A DNA stretch of 64,000 bases from contig NZ_JAAGVZ010000001.1 of NCBI RefSeq assembly GCF_010882125.1, positions 62,001 through 126,000 on the forward strand, in the 5' to 3' direction. The position numbers were made by a program, and so were the translations under genes. The notes under the pieces are model-generated. The model saw only the letters and a list, made by a program, of their open reading frames with translations, did no database searches and had not been told where the DNA came from. Source of the DNA: Peribacillus alkalitolerans (GTDB lineage: Bacteria > Bacillota > Bacilli > Bacillales > DSM-1321). Positions 8,043-17,198 of this stretch are shown here, in pieces; position 1 is the first letter of the stretch, and the number at the start of each line of letters is the position of its first letter.

Positions 8043-9827
8043 TTAAACTACGAATTTTTCAGCTTCAACTAGCTTTTCAGCCGCTTCACGTTTCTTACCT
8101 ACCACGTTAATTGGTGTGTGTCTAGTGAACTTGCGCAATGCAGAGATCAACATTCTTAATGTATCCCCTTGCTCCGTTGCAAGTAGAGTTTCTTTTGCAT
8201 GCTGTTCAATTTGGTTGAATGCTTCTTGACAGAAGATTTGAGTGTAGAGAAGTTTTTGTTGGTTCTTTTCAACACCAGTGTTTTTGATAGCTTTTTCAGT
8301 ACGAAGGACAGCTGATTCCATAGCATAAGCGTTAGAAATGATATCCGCGATATTCACTAGGATTTCTTGTTCCTTCTCAAGCGCCTTGCCGAATTTTTGT
8401 GCTGCAAGACCCGCTGCCAACAATCCGATTTTCTTTGCGTTTTTCACAAGGTATTTTTCTTGTGCTAATGGCTCGTCACCTGGCTCTTCAGGCATTAGCA
8501 TCATAAGCTCCTCTTGAAGGGCTTGAGCTTTTTGAAGAAGAGGCAGCTCACCTTTCATTGCTTTACGTAAGAAAGTTCCAGGCACTAAAAGACGGTTGAT
8601 TTCGTTTGTTCCTTCGAAAATACGGTTAATACGTGAATCACGGTAAATTCTTTCGATTTCGTATTCAGCCATGAAGCCGTAACCGCCATGGATTTGAACA
8701 CCTTCGTCAGCAACATAATCAAGAACTTCAGTAGCAAATACTTTGTTCAATGAACACTCAATCGCGTATTCTGCAATCGACTTCGCAACCTCTAAGCCAT
8801 CTTTAACTTCTTCATCAGATAGCTTGCTCATGCGGTCTTCGAAAAGACCAACTGTTCTGTATACAGAGCTTTCTGCTGCATAAATTTTAGATGCCATAGT
8901 CGCTAGCTTCTCACGAGTTAAGTTAAAAGTAGAAATAGGTGTATTGAATTGTTTGCGTTGGTTAGCGTATTGAGCTGTTACTTCAAAGGCACGTTTAGAA
9001 GCACCTACAGCACCTACACCTAATTTGTAACGTCCGATATTTAAGATATTGAATGCAATGACATGACCTTTTCCTGCTTCACCTAGAAGATTTTTAACTG
9101 GCACTTGTGCATCTTCCAAAATCAAAGTACGAGTGGAAGAGCTCTTGATACCCATTTTCTTTTCTTCTGCCCCAGTCGATACACCCGCGTATTCACGTTC
9201 TACGATGAAGGCTGAGAAATGTTCTCCATCAATTTTTGCGTAAACTACGAATACATCAGCAAAGCCAGCGTTAGTGATCCATTGTTTTTCGCCATTTAAT
9301 ACGTAGTGAGTGCCAGCCGCATTTAATTTTGCAGTTGTTCTCGCTCCAAGTGCATCAGACCCAGAACCTGGCTCAGTCAAAGCATATGCTGCGATTTTTT
9401 CTCCTGTAGCAAGTTCAGGTAAATATTTTTGCTTTTGCTCTTCATTACCAAATAACACGATTGGAAGGGAACCAATCCCAACATGTGCACCATGAGTGAT
9501 GGAGAATCCACCTGCACGTGACATCTTTTCTGCAATTAAGGCAGAGCTGATCTTATCTAAACCTATCCCACCGTACTCTTCAGGAACGTCAGCACCTAAA
9601 AGACCAAGCTCACCAGCTTCTTTCAATAGCTTTACTGAGCGATCAAATTCGTGATGCTCTAAATATTCCACTTGCGGAACTACTTCGTTAATCACATAGT
9701 CCTCAGTCGTTTTAGCAATCATTTTTTGCTCATCTGTGTATTCCTCAGGTGTGAAAACCTGCTCAATCGTAACATCATCAATTAAAAAGCTTCCGCCCTT
9801 GATTAACTTTTCAGTTTGGTTTGTCAT
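8043..9827 (-). CDS. fadE: Acyl-CoA dehydrogenase FadE
   Basis: A 594-residue flavoprotein that introduces the trans-2 double bond into acyl-CoA in the first step of beta-oxidation. The substrate/FAD segment AYALTEPGSGSDA (near residue 150) and the C-terminal GGYGFMAEYEIERIYRDSR and IFEGTNEINR are diagnostic; the extra 190 or so C-terminal residues match long-chain members. The start ATG follows AAGGAGGCAAAAAAG. Third gene of the fadN-fadA-fadE operon; electrons presumably pass to an ETF encoded elsewhere. Regulated by the FadR box upstream of fadN. Confidence 0.95.
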   Translation of the reverse strand: MTNQTEKLIKGGSFLIDDVTIEQVFTPEEYTDEQKMIAKTTEDYVINEVVPQVEYLEHHEFDRSVKLLKEAGELGLLGADVPEEYGGIGLDKISSALIAEKMSRAGGFSITHGAHVGIGSLPIVLFGNEEQKQKYLPELATGEKIAAYALTEPGSGSDALGARTTAKLNAAGTHYVLNGEKQWITNAGFADVFVVYAKIDGEHFSAFIVEREYAGVSTGAEEKKMGIKSSSTRTLILEDAQVPVKNLLGEAGKGHVIAFNILNIGRYKLGVGAVGASKRAFEVTAQYANQRKQFNTPISTFNLTREKLATMASKIYAAESSVYRTVGLFEDRMSKLSDEEVKDGLEVAKSIAEYAIECSLNKVFATEVLDYVADEGVQIHGGYGFMAEYEIERIYRDSRINRIFEGTNEINRLLVPGTFLRKAMKGELPLLQKAQALQEELMMLMPEEPGDEPLAQEKYLVKNAKKIGLLAAGLAAQKFGKALEKEQEILVNIADIISNAYAMESAVLRTEKAIKNTGVEKNQQKLLYTQIFCQEAFNQIEQHAKETLLATEQGDTLRMLISALRKFTRHTPINVVGKKREAAEKLVEAEKFVV

Positions 9828-9888
9828 CTTTTTTGCCTCCTTAATGTAGGTTCAATGTATTTATTTTCATTTCAAGAAATTTATAATA

Positions 9889-11067
9889 TTAAGCTAGTAA
9901 TTCAAACACACCAGCAGCTCCCATACCGCCACCGATACACATTGTAACGATCCCAAATTGTTGGTTGCGTCGCTTCATTTCATGCAACAAAGTTAAAGTC
10001 AACTTTGCTCCTGTACAACCTAGGGGGTGTCCAAGGGCGATCGCACCACCGTTCACATTGACTTTCTCTTCATCAATGCCCAACTCACGAATAACTTGTA
10101 TAGATTGAGATGCGAATGCCTCGTTAAGCTCGAATAGACCGATATCGGAAAGCTCTAAACCAGCAAGCTTCAATGCCTTTGGTATTGCTGCTACTGGTCC
10201 AATCCCCATAATTTCAGGAGGAACCCCAGCCACTGCAAATGAACGGAATCTACCCAATGGCGCCAAGCCCAAAGAATCTGCTTTTTCACGGTCCATAACC
10301 ATAACCGCTGCAGCTCCATCACTTGTTTGAGAAGAGTTTCCAGCAGTAACTGATCCCATAACGTTAAATGCAGGTCTCAACTTTGCTAAACCCTCCATAC
10401 TAGTTTCAGCACGTACCCCTTCGTCTGTAGTAAATAGAATGGATTTTTCATTTAACTTGTTGTCGCTCCCAATTGAGCGGAAAGTTACGTCCACAGGAAC
10501 AATCTCGTCAACGAACTTTCCTTCCTGGATTGCCTTTAAAGCCTTTTGGTGGCTTCGAACTGCGAATGCGTCTTGATCTTCTCGAGAAACACCAAATTTT
10601 TTCGCAACTTCTTCAGCAGTATGGCCCATACCCATATAATATTGGGGAGCAGTTTCGGCTAGCTTTAAGTTCGGTCTTACAACATGGCCCATCATCGGTA
10701 CAAGACTCATGGACTCTGCTCCACCAGCAATGACAGTATCTGATTGACCAAGCATGATTCGTTCAGCCGCATAAGCGATGGTTTGAAGTCCGCTTGAGCA
10801 GTAGCGATTGACCGTAATGGCAGGAACAGTGTCTGGAAGTCCAGCTAATGCTCCGATATTTCTTGCCATATTTAAACCTTGCTCTGCTTCTGGCATTGCA
10901 CAGCCAATAATTAAATCATCAATATTTCCTTCGTAGTTCCCTGCTCGTTTAAGAGTTTCCTTTACAACAAGTGCTCCTAAATCGTCCGGACGTACATTTG
11001 CAAGCGTACCTTTTTTTGCTCTTCCAACCGGAGTACGTGCTCCGGCAACGATTACCGCTTCTCTCAT
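9889..11067 (-). CDS. fadA: Acetyl-CoA C-acyltransferase FadA (thiolase)
   Basis: A 392-residue thiolase that cleaves 3-ketoacyl-CoA to acetyl-CoA plus a shortened acyl-CoA, the last step of each beta-oxidation round. The nucleophilic cysteine is in [12 protein letters not shown] (near residue 89); the C-terminal active-site pieces [15 protein letters not shown] and CIGGGMGAA are intact. The start lies behind AAGGGGGATCCCC. Second gene of the operon, between fadN and fadE. Length and motifs are normal for the degradative thiolases. Confidence 0.95.
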   Translation of the reverse strand: MREAVIVAGARTPVGRAKKGTLANVRPDDLGALVVKETLKRAGNYEGNIDDLIIGCAMPEAEQGLNMARNIGALAGLPDTVPAITVNRYCSSGLQTIAYAAERIMLGQSDTVIAGGAESMSLVPMMGHVVRPNLKLAETAPQYYMGMGHTAEEVAKKFGVSREDQDAFAVRSHQKALKAIQEGKFVDEIVPVDVTFRSIGSDNKLNEKSILFTTDEGVRAETSMEGLAKLRPAFNVMGSVTAGNSSQTSDGAAAVMVMDREKADSLGLAPLGRFRSFAVAGVPPEIMGIGPVAAIPKALKLAGLELSDIGLFELNEAFASQSIQVIRELGIDEEKVNVNGGAIALGHPLGCTGAKLTLTLLHEMKRRNQQFGIVTMCIGGGMGAAGVFELLA

Positions 11068-11173
11068 GGGGATCCCCCTTGCAAAATTTATTTACTGTTT
11101 CTAACAGCCCAACTTTGTATTAACAAAAGTGGCTTTTACCGGGTCACAAAATTCTATTAATCTATATTTATAA

Positions 11174-13564
11174 TTAATTACGTAATGGTTTACCTTTTAC
11201 GAGCATATGCTGCATTCTCGCTTGAGATTTCGGTTGAGCCAGCAGACTTAAAAATGCTTCTCTTTCAAGGTCTAGTAAGTATTGTTCATCCACTTCTGTT
11301 CCAAATGGTACTTTTCCACCTGCGATTACATATGCAAGCTTTTTAGCAATCGCTAAATCATGCTCAGAAATGTAACCTGATAACAACATATTTTGGGCAC
11401 CTAGAAGCAAGGTAGCATATCCAGTTTCTCCAACAACCGGAACCTTTTTGCGAACAGGAGCCTTATAGCCTTTTTCATATAGAGAAAGAGCAGCTTGCTT
11501 AGCGTCATATAACAAATGGTCACCGTTCACACTTACTCCATCCACGAAGTTCAAGAAGTTAAGATCGCGTGCTTCTTCACCAGAAGTTGATACCTTCGCG
11601 GTAGCAATGGTTTCGAACACTTTATTTGCTACATTTTGAAGGTCAAAATCCACATCATTCGGCATACTTTCAAGATGTTTAATATAAAGCTCTTTATTTC
11701 CGCCTCCGCCTGGAATCAGACCAACCCCAACTTCCACTAATCCCATATATGTTTCTGCTGAAGCTTGGATGTGTGCGGTTGGTAAGCAAACCTCTGTACC
11801 TCCACCAAGTGTCATACTGAATGGAGCTGCGACAACAGGCTTTGAGCTATATTTAATCTTCATCATTGCTTGTTGGAAGTGACGTACAACCATATCGATT
11901 TCAAAGATATTGTCATCCTGAGCTTCCATTAGAATCATTGCCAAGTTGGCACCTACACAGAAGTTTTTCCCTTGGTTACCGATTACAAGTCCTTTAAAGT
12001 TTTTTTCCACTTCATTCACTGCAAAATTGATCATTTGGATAATATCCATGCCAATCGCATTATTTGGTGAATGGAACTCAAGCAATGCGATGCCATCCCC
12101 CAAATCGATTAAACTAGCTCCAGAATTTTTCTTAATCACGCCTTTTTGCTTTTTCAGACGCTTAATGTTGATAACTTTCGGATTTTCTTCAACTAACTGA
12201 TACTCACCTTTATGATAGAAGTACAAACCGTCTTCTTTATCTTCATAGAAGCTTGTTTGACCATTAGCAATCATCTCGTCAATCCACTGTGGTACTTTTC
12301 TGCCTTCCTCTTTCATCTTTGCAACAGATTTTTCTAATCCAATCGCATCCCATGTTTCAAAAGGTCCAAGTTCCCATCCGAAGCCCCATTTCATCGCTTG
12401 ATCGATTGCCACTATGTCATCAGCGATAGTTCCTAGCAGCTCCGCGGAGTATAGTAAAACCGGGCTAAGGATATTCCATAGTAGTTCTCCAGCGCGGTCT
12501 TTGCTATAAACAAGCGCTTTCATTTTGTTAGAAAGTCCTTTTTCTTGCTTGCTCATTTCTGTAGAAGTAGTTGTTAATTTCTTTCTTTCTACATATTCTA
12601 GAGTGTCGGGATCTAGTTCTAGAATGTCCTTGCCCTTTTTCAGGAAGAAGCCTTGACCTGACTTAGAACCTAACCACCCATTTTCAAGCATTTTTTTCAT
12701 GAATGTTGGAACCTCGAAGACTGCCTTTTCTTCACCTTCGACTTGGTCGTATACGTTTTTCGCAACGTGAGCAAAAGTATCAAGGCCAACCACATCAAGA
12801 GTTCTGAATGTTGCACTTTTTGGACGTCCAATTAATGGGCCTGTAACCGAATCAACTTCACCAACACTGTAACCGCCTTTTGTCATTTCCTTAACAGTGA
12901 CTAATAAGCCATATGTTCCAATACGGTTTGCAATAAAGTTCGGTGTATCCTTTGCTTCTACTACTCCCTTTCCAAGCACGTCTTCTCCAAATTGCTTCAT
13001 GAAAGCAAGAACTTCTGAATCCGTGCTCTTGGTAGGAATTACTTCAAGTAGTTTTAAATAGCGTGGAGGATTAAAGAAATGCGTTCCCAGGAAATGAGTT
13101 CGGAAATCTTCAGAACGACCTTCCACCATTGCTTCTACAGATATACCAGATGTATTGGAACTTACGATACTTCCAGGCTTTCTATATTGATCCACTTGTG
13201 AAAACACTTGTTTTTTCACTACTAGATTTTCTACAACAACCTCTATAATCCAATCCACTTCGGAAAGGCGCTTCATATCATCTTCAAAATTTCCTGCTTC
13301 AATCAATGCAATATTTTTCTTCGTTGAAAGTGGAGCAGGTTTTTGTTTCAAAAGTTTTTGAAGGTTGCTTTGGCTAATACGATTTTTAACGACTTTATCT
13401 TCTAGGGTAAGTCCTTTACTTGCTTCCGCTTCTGTTAATTCCCGAGGTGCAATATCAAGAAGCAATGTAGGAATTCCAATGTTCGCAAGGTGCGCTGCAA
13501 TACCTGAACCCATAACTCCAGATCCTAAGACTGCTGCTTTTTGTATTTGTCGAACCAATTTCAT
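11174..13564 (-). CDS. fadN: 3-hydroxyacyl-CoA dehydrogenase / enoyl-CoA hydratase FadN
   Basis: A two-domain beta-oxidation enzyme of about 796 residues. The NAD-binding dehydrogenase comes first (VLGSGVMGSGIAAHLAN near residue 14, then NRIGTYGL and the C-terminal dehydrogenase part), followed by a crotonase domain from about residue 470 (GKNFCVGANLAMI and VGVGLIPGGGGN). This is the order of Bacillus FadN, reversed relative to E. coli FadB. The chosen ATG follows GAAGGGGGAT; an upstream ATG at 13600 lies inside the FadR operator and lacks a ribosome binding site. First gene of the fadNAE operon. Confidence 0.95.
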   Translation of the reverse strand: MKLVRQIQKAAVLGSGVMGSGIAAHLANIGIPTLLLDIAPRELTEAEASKGLTLEDKVVKNRISQSNLQKLLKQKPAPLSTKKNIALIEAGNFEDDMKRLSEVDWIIEVVVENLVVKKQVFSQVDQYRKPGSIVSSNTSGISVEAMVEGRSEDFRTHFLGTHFFNPPRYLKLLEVIPTKSTDSEVLAFMKQFGEDVLGKGVVEAKDTPNFIANRIGTYGLLVTVKEMTKGGYSVGEVDSVTGPLIGRPKSATFRTLDVVGLDTFAHVAKNVYDQVEGEEKAVFEVPTFMKKMLENGWLGSKSGQGFFLKKGKDILELDPDTLEYVERKKLTTTSTEMSKQEKGLSNKMKALVYSKDRAGELLWNILSPVLLYSAELLGTIADDIVAIDQAMKWGFGWELGPFETWDAIGLEKSVAKMKEEGRKVPQWIDEMIANGQTSFYEDKEDGLYFYHKGEYQLVEENPKVINIKRLKKQKGVIKKNSGASLIDLGDGIALLEFHSPNNAIGMDIIQMINFAVNEVEKNFKGLVIGNQGKNFCVGANLAMILMEAQDDNIFEIDMVVRHFQQAMMKIKYSSKPVVAAPFSMTLGGGTEVCLPTAHIQASAETYMGLVEVGVGLIPGGGGNKELYIKHLESMPNDVDFDLQNVANKVFETIATAKVSTSGEEARDLNFLNFVDGVSVNGDHLLYDAKQAALSLYEKGYKAPVRKKVPVVGETGYATLLLGAQNMLLSGYISEHDLAIAKKLAYVIAGGKVPFGTEVDEQYLLDLEREAFLSLLAQPKSQARMQHMLVKGKPLRN

Positions 13565-13581
13565 ATCCCCCTTCAGTCTTT

Positions 13582-13599
13582 TGAATGAACACTCATTCA
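13582..13599. promoter_or_regulatory. FadR-type operator upstream of fadN
   Basis: TGAATGAACACTCATTCA is an 18-bp palindrome matching the Bacillus FadR consensus TGAATGAMTANTCATTCA at all but one central position. It lies 18 bases upstream of the fadN start. In B. subtilis the TetR-family FadR represses beta-oxidation genes here until long-chain acyl-CoA accumulates. FadR itself is not in this window. Confidence 0.9.
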
Positions 13600-13758
13600 T
13601 TTTTATGACAAAAAAATTTCAAATATTTTCTTATATCCTTACTATAAAAGATTTTTGAAAATTCCGCAATAAATAAAAATCTAAGATTTGAAAAAACTTC
13701 TTACCATTCATAATATGCATCTTTACAAGAAAGGATATAGGTAAAGGGGTGATAAAGC

Positions 13759-13890
13759 ATGGCAAGAATGAAAAAAAATCCATCCAAAGCTGGAGTTAGT
13801 GCAGCAAGTGTAAAAGGAAATGCAGGTCCGAGAATGCAAGTTGGAGGAGAACGTAAAGTGAATAGCCAAAATAGCCAATATAAAAGTTAA
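13759..13890 (+). CDS. yuzL: YuzL family small protein
   Basis: A 43-residue basic protein starting MARMKKNPSKAGVSAASVKG and ending SQNSQYKS. It matches the small YuzL family and lies upstream of fadN on the opposite strand, as in B. subtilis. A strong AAGGGGTGAT ribosome binding site precedes the ATG. The composition (Lys, Ser, Gly, Ala, Gln) recalls small acid-soluble spore proteins, but a spore role is only a guess. Confidence 0.85.
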   Translation: MARMKKNPSKAGVSAASVKGNAGPRMQVGGERKVNSQNSQYKS

Positions 13891-14077
13891 TCAAACGATT
13901 GATTAAGAAAAAAAAGCGCAAAAATCTTGCATTGGAAGCATAGAGAGTCTGCTAACAAACGCCATCCTATGGCCAACGCAGGTGTCACCACACCTGTGGA
14001 AATCAATGTTAAGTCAAGCTGGCTAGGAATTTGTTTTTCTGGTCAGTTTGACTTATTACTTTGAAAAAATTTGAGTT

Positions 14078-14182
14078 ATTCCCTACTCCTATGTATATAT
14101 TCCCTACTTCGCCCCAAATTTTCCCGACTTCAGTGATTTTATTCCCAACTTGTCCCTTCATATTCCCAACTTGTCGAATTGT
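14078..14182. repeat. 21-bp periodic degenerate array (array A)
   Basis: Five units with core ATTCCC-N-ACTT start at 14078, 14099, 14120, 14141 and 14162, exactly 21 bases apart. The first half of each unit is conserved and the second half varies. The array lies between yuzL and the terminator of the proline dehydrogenase gene. Because 21 is a multiple of three, one frame reads as repeated Phe-Pro-Thr, but there is no ribosome binding site and sister arrays have a 20-bp period, so it is not treated as coding. Confidence 0.8.
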
Positions 14183-14193
14183 CTTCAAATTTC

Positions 14194-14236
14194 AAATAAA
14201 AAAGCTCAAAAGGTCTATATGGGACCTTGTGAGCTT
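14194..14236 (-). terminator. Terminator after the proline dehydrogenase gene
   Basis: Two-part stem AAGCTC/GAGCTT and AGGTC/GACCT with a short internal bulge, followed on the minus strand by TTTTTTATTTG. Ten bases after the stop codon. Confidence 0.85.
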
Positions 14237-14245
14237 CCTCAAATC

Positions 14246-15163
14246 TTATTTCTTTAACATACCTTTTAATACAAACGCTACGTTTGCAGGACGTTCTGCA
14301 AGGCGGCGCATGAAGTATCCATACCAGTCAGTTCCGTACGGTACGTAAACACGCATTTTGTAGCCTTCTTTTACTAGCTCAAGTTGTCTTTCGGTACGGA
14401 TTCCGTAAAGCATTTGGAATTCGAATTGATCATTAGGAATATTGTATTCCTTCACTAATTGTTTCGTGTATTCAATCATAGCATCGTCATGAGAGGCAAT
14501 CGCAGTATAGTTTCCATTCAATAAATGCATTTTAATGATTTTTTTATAGTTATCATCAACATCTTTTTTGTCTGGGAAAGCCACTTCAGGTGATTCTTTG
14601 TATGCTCCCTTTACTAGACGAAGATTTGGATGGTACTGGTTAAGATCTTCCATATCTCCTACTGTACGATATAGGTAAGATTGGATAACTGTACCTAAAT
14701 TATCATATTCTTTTCTCAGTTCTTTAAAGATATCCAAAGTTTTTTGGCATCTAGCATAGTCTTCCATGTCGATTGTTACGAAAACGTTATTTTCTTTCCC
14801 AGCATCTAAGATTCTTCTCATGTTTGACATGATTGTCTCATCAGAAATATCCATTCCCATAGAAGTCATCTTTAAAGAAAGTTGTGAATCTAACTTTTCT
14901 TTTCCGATAGCCTTAATTGCGATAATGGCATTGTCCGCCATTTCGTTAGCTTCAGCCACGTTGTCCACAAACTCGCCTAAGTAATCAATCGTTACACAAA
15001 GACCTTGTTTGTTTAGATTTTTAATAACAGCTGTTGCTAACTCAATTGTTTCACCAGCTACAAAACGACTTGCACCAAAGCGAAGACCATATTTCTTTGC
15101 CATCTTTGTTGCCGCTTTGTTCTTGGATAAGAAGAGGAAAAAATCTCTCATTGCTTGTTCCAT
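14246..15163 (-). CDS. fadM: Proline dehydrogenase (FadM/PutB type)
   Basis: A 305-residue monofunctional FAD-dependent proline dehydrogenase, oxidising proline to pyrroline-5-carboxylate. A TIM-barrel pattern is visible with TIDMEDYARC, IQSYLYRT, LRLVKGAYKES (substrate lysine/arginine region) and the C-terminal YMRRLAERPAN that closes the active site (written in the gene as YFMRRLAERP). In B. subtilis the paralogue beside yuzL is called fadM. A GGGGGTTAATGAT site precedes the ATG. A cre-like motif lies in its leader. The proline catabolic partner P5C dehydrogenase is not nearby, so a role beyond proline catabolism cannot be excluded. Confidence 0.92.
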   Translation of the reverse strand: MEQAMRDFFLFLSKNKAATKMAKKYGLRFGASRFVAGETIELATAVIKNLNKQGLCVTIDYLGEFVDNVAEANEMADNAIIAIKAIGKEKLDSQLSLKMTSMGMDISDETIMSNMRRILDAGKENNVFVTIDMEDYARCQKTLDIFKELRKEYDNLGTVIQSYLYRTVGDMEDLNQYHPNLRLVKGAYKESPEVAFPDKKDVDDNYKKIIKMHLLNGNYTAIASHDDAMIEYTKQLVKEYNIPNDQFEFQMLYGIRTERQLELVKEGYKMRVYVPYGTDWYGYFMRRLAERPANVAFVLKGMLKK

Positions 15164-15182
15164 ATCATTAACCCCCTATAAA

Positions 15183-15206
15183 ATGAAAACGTATACACGG
15201 TTTTCA
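15183..15206. promoter_or_regulatory. Candidate cre (CcpA) site upstream of fadM
   Basis: ATGAAAACGTATACAC at 15183-15198 matches the cre consensus WTGNNARCGNWWWCAW at 15 of 16 positions and extends into a palindrome (TGAAAAC to TTTTCA, 15184-15206). It lies 20 bases upstream of the proline dehydrogenase start. Carbon catabolite repression of proline use would make sense; inferred from the motif only. Confidence 0.5.
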
Positions 15207-15565
15207 ATTGCATTTACTCATCTATGTTGTTTTTTGTATTACTAAAGATAATATTCAAAAATTCGACAAAATTATTCTATCATTTAATTTTCATTTTGGA
15301 TATGCATATTACTGAATTCCAAGTGTTTTGTTTTATTAGAAAATTCTTTATTTATCAAGGGTTTATAAGGATAAATATGCATCAACAACTCAACTACTAT
15401 CTTTATAGGAATGCAGACTATCCACCTTTAGAATTCTTGACAAACATCGATAAATTGTCAAGTGACACTTAAAATTTATACCAAAAATTGGCCATTTTGT
15501 CGAATTTCTTCACAGCGCCATTTTATACAATTTTAGAAAAAAGAAGTCAACTAAGAACTAGAGAA

Positions 15566-15692
15566 GTTGATTTCCACTCCGGGCGAACGCTTTCCGCGGG
15601 CGTGGCTTGAGCCTCCTCCTTCGCTACGCTCGTGCGGGGTCTCAAGTCTCACGCTTTTCCCGCAGGAGTCGTCGCTCTCCGCTCCAATCAAC
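15566..15692. repeat. GC-rich MITE-like palindromic repeat, copy 2 (inverted)
   Basis: Starts GTTGATTTCCACTCC and ends GCTCCAATCAAC, i.e. the same element as copies 1 and 3 in the opposite orientation but a diverged subfamily. It contains the shared GGGGTCTC and GAGCCTCCTC blocks on this strand. A transposase remnant begins 33 bases downstream. The interval 15164-15565 otherwise holds only the cre-like site, an inverted CTTGACA/TGTCAAG pair (15436-15462) and a fragment of the degenerate element family (about 15480-15535). Confidence 0.8.
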
Positions 15693-15724
15693 GGTGTTTG
15701 TACATAATTTTGAGGTAATAAGCG

Positions 15725-15847
15725 ATGATGACGAAAAATCAAATCAATGAACGTGAACAATTAGAAATGCTGGCTATTGAACAACTTGTTCCTCAAGACC
15801 ACTTAGTCCGAAAACTCGATGCAGCGATTGATTTTACCTTCATCTAA
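15725..15847 (+). pseudogene. IS1182-type transposase, N-terminal remnant
   Basis: Forty codons starting MMTKNQINEREQLEM, then EQLVPQDHLVRKLDAAIDFT, which is the characteristic N-terminus of IS1182-family transposases; full-length proteins have several hundred residues. The frame stops at TAA (15847). The next 75 bases carry an unplaced peptide-like fragment (VRQLGHGKLIEDDLYSLMNR) that I could not assign. The remnant is enclosed by two palindromic repeats in opposite orientation. Non-functional. Confidence 0.75.
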
Positions 15848-15937
15848 CCGTTAGGCAACTTGGACATGGAAAGTTAATTGAGGATGATTTATATAGCTTA
15901 ATGAACAGGTTTTTAAGTTGATTTTTCAAGGACACTG

Positions 15938-16066
15938 GTTGATTGGAGCGGAAGGCGCTTGACTCCTGGGGGATGAGCGTTACAGGCGAGACCCCGCAGG
16001 AGCGGTAGCGACGAGGAGGCTCGGCGAACGCCCCCCGGAAAGCAAGTGCCTGGAGCGGAAATCAAC
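15938..16066. repeat. GC-rich MITE-like palindromic repeat, copy 3
   Basis: Almost identical over the whole core to copy 1 (5516-5645): GTTGATTGGAGCGGAAGGCG at one end and TGGAGCGGAAATCAAC at the other, inverted to each other. Shared internal blocks include ACTCCTGGGGGAT, ACAGGCGAGACCCCGCAGGA and CGACGAGGAGGCTCGGC. Same orientation as copy 1. Confidence 0.88.
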
Positions 16067-16089
16067 CTTTTCGCCTACTATACATATCA

Positions 16090-16135
16090 AAAATGACAAA
16101 AGGTATCGAGAGAGCGTACTCTCGATACCTTTTGT
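16090..16135 (-). terminator. Terminator after yusU
   Basis: A perfect 17-bp stem (ACAAAAGGTATCGAGAG with its complement) and a 6-base loop AGCGTA, with TTTT in the distal arm on the minus strand. It closes the siderophore uptake operon. Confidence 0.88.
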
Positions 16136-16167
16136 CGACAATCTGAAGCCGTTGTCGTTTCAACGGT

Positions 16168-16416
16168 TTATTTTGTAGATTGTCTTTTGGCTTCATTTAA
16201 TTGTTTAATTTCTGCAATAATCTCCATCAGCTTCCCTTTCGCTTCTGGGCATGTCTCATTCCAATGCTTAGCCAGGGCAGGCATTTGTTTGGCTATATGG
16301 GAGTATAGTGCCCAATATACCACCTTTTGTTGTAGCTCTTTATTTTGATCTCCTAATAAAAGTTCACAATACTTCTCAATTAATCCATCAAACTGTTCCT
16401 TGAAAGAATCATTCAT
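16168..16416 (-). CDS. yusU: YusU-like DUF2573 family protein
   Basis: An 82-residue acidic/basic helical protein of unknown function. The segment EQFDGLIEKYCELLLG and the later YSHIAKQMPALAKHWN match the YusU (DUF2573) family as I remember it. In B. subtilis yusU likewise sits beside the siderophore ATPase gene yusV. It is the last gene of the minus-strand siderophore cluster, 12 bases after the reductase gene, and has a GAGGTGACC ribosome binding site. Its role in iron uptake is not known. Confidence 0.8.
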   Translation of the reverse strand: MNDSFKEQFDGLIEKYCELLLGDQNKELQQKVVYWALYSHIAKQMPALAKHWNETCPEAKGKLMEIIAEIKQLNEAKRQSTK

Positions 16417-16427
16417 TTAGGTCACCT

Positions 16428-17198
16428 CTATATAGGAGTACTTTTAATTAGCTCTTTGCATGTTTGCGGACATGTTTTACATGAACCCTTATTTGAAAGT
16501 CTATTGGACAAACAGCAAGTCATCCTTACTCTAATTGGTTCTTCATCTAATTTCACATTAGTCTTTTTATAAAAATATCTATTAATCGGGTTGGAGTGGT
16601 ATTTTCCGAATAAAACAGCCGCATCCTCCGACAAAATAAATAGGAAATCTTCAGACAGACGCTCTTTAATTGGTGATTCCTTGTACATATCTTGCAGCAC
16701 TTCATAAATCCAAAAAAGGTAAACAGCAACGTTTTCCCAAAGGATTAATTTTGAAATTTTAGTGCTTTTTGAAAGAACATCAATCAGTTCGAAGATGTGT
16801 TCAGCAAATAATTCTTGTACAATAATCCTTCTCCACTCTTCTCGATGTTCGGAAATATCCTGCATTTTCATAGAGTGAAAAGCAAATTGTGGCAACCATA
16901 ACCCTTTATCCACATGGTCCACTAAAGCAACATTGTCGGCTGAATAATCCAGTTTTTTATTAAACGCAGACATCATGACCAAACCGATGACCGATAGGAA
17001 AGCGTATCTTTTGATTAAAAGAGAGGCTGCTACCTTGTCATCGGCTGTCCCTATTTTTACTTTTATTTCATTTAAATTTGCCCCTAGTGATTCTATCAGG
17101 GACGTACTATTTAGATAGGATTCTGTATTTTTAAAATCTGAATTTGTAGATAATCGAAATTTAGTTAATAAAGACTTTTCCTGTTCAGAGAGCATCAT
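16428..17198 (-). CDS. FhuF-like ferric siderophore reductase
   Basis: A protein of about 256 residues whose C-terminus carries the FhuF-type [2Fe-2S] ligands: two adjacent cysteines in MTCCLSN, then CKTC after about ten residues. The N-terminal region fits the IucA/IucC-like or FhuF ferric-reductase superfamily, which releases iron from imported Fe(III)-siderophore in the cytosol. The start overlaps the stop of yusV (ATGA), indicating coupling; a second ATG follows at once. Context with a siderophore ABC importer supports the role. The specific siderophore is not deducible from this gene. Confidence 0.75.
   Translation of the reverse strand: MMLSEQEKSLLTKFRLSTNSDFKNTESYLNSTSLIESLGANLNEIKVKIGTADDKVAASLLIKRYAFLSVIGLVMMSAFNKKLDYSADNVALVDHVDKGLWLPQFAFHSMKMQDISEHREEWRRIIVQELFAEHIFELIDVLSKSTKISKLILWENVAVYLFWIYEVLQDMYKESPIKERLSEDFLFILSEDAAVLFGKYHSNPINRYFYKKTNVKLDEEPIRVRMTCCLSNRLSNKGSCKTCPQTCKELIKSTPI

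Noticed and set aside
14061-14348. Open frame with repeated Phe-Pro-Thr heptads
   Set aside because: It is the 21-bp array A read in one frame; it has a TTG start with no ribosome binding site and runs into the antisense strand of the proline dehydrogenase gene.
15436-15462. Inverted pair CTTGACA/TGTCAAG as an operator or terminator
   Set aside because: No gene in the right position and no T run; too short to interpret.
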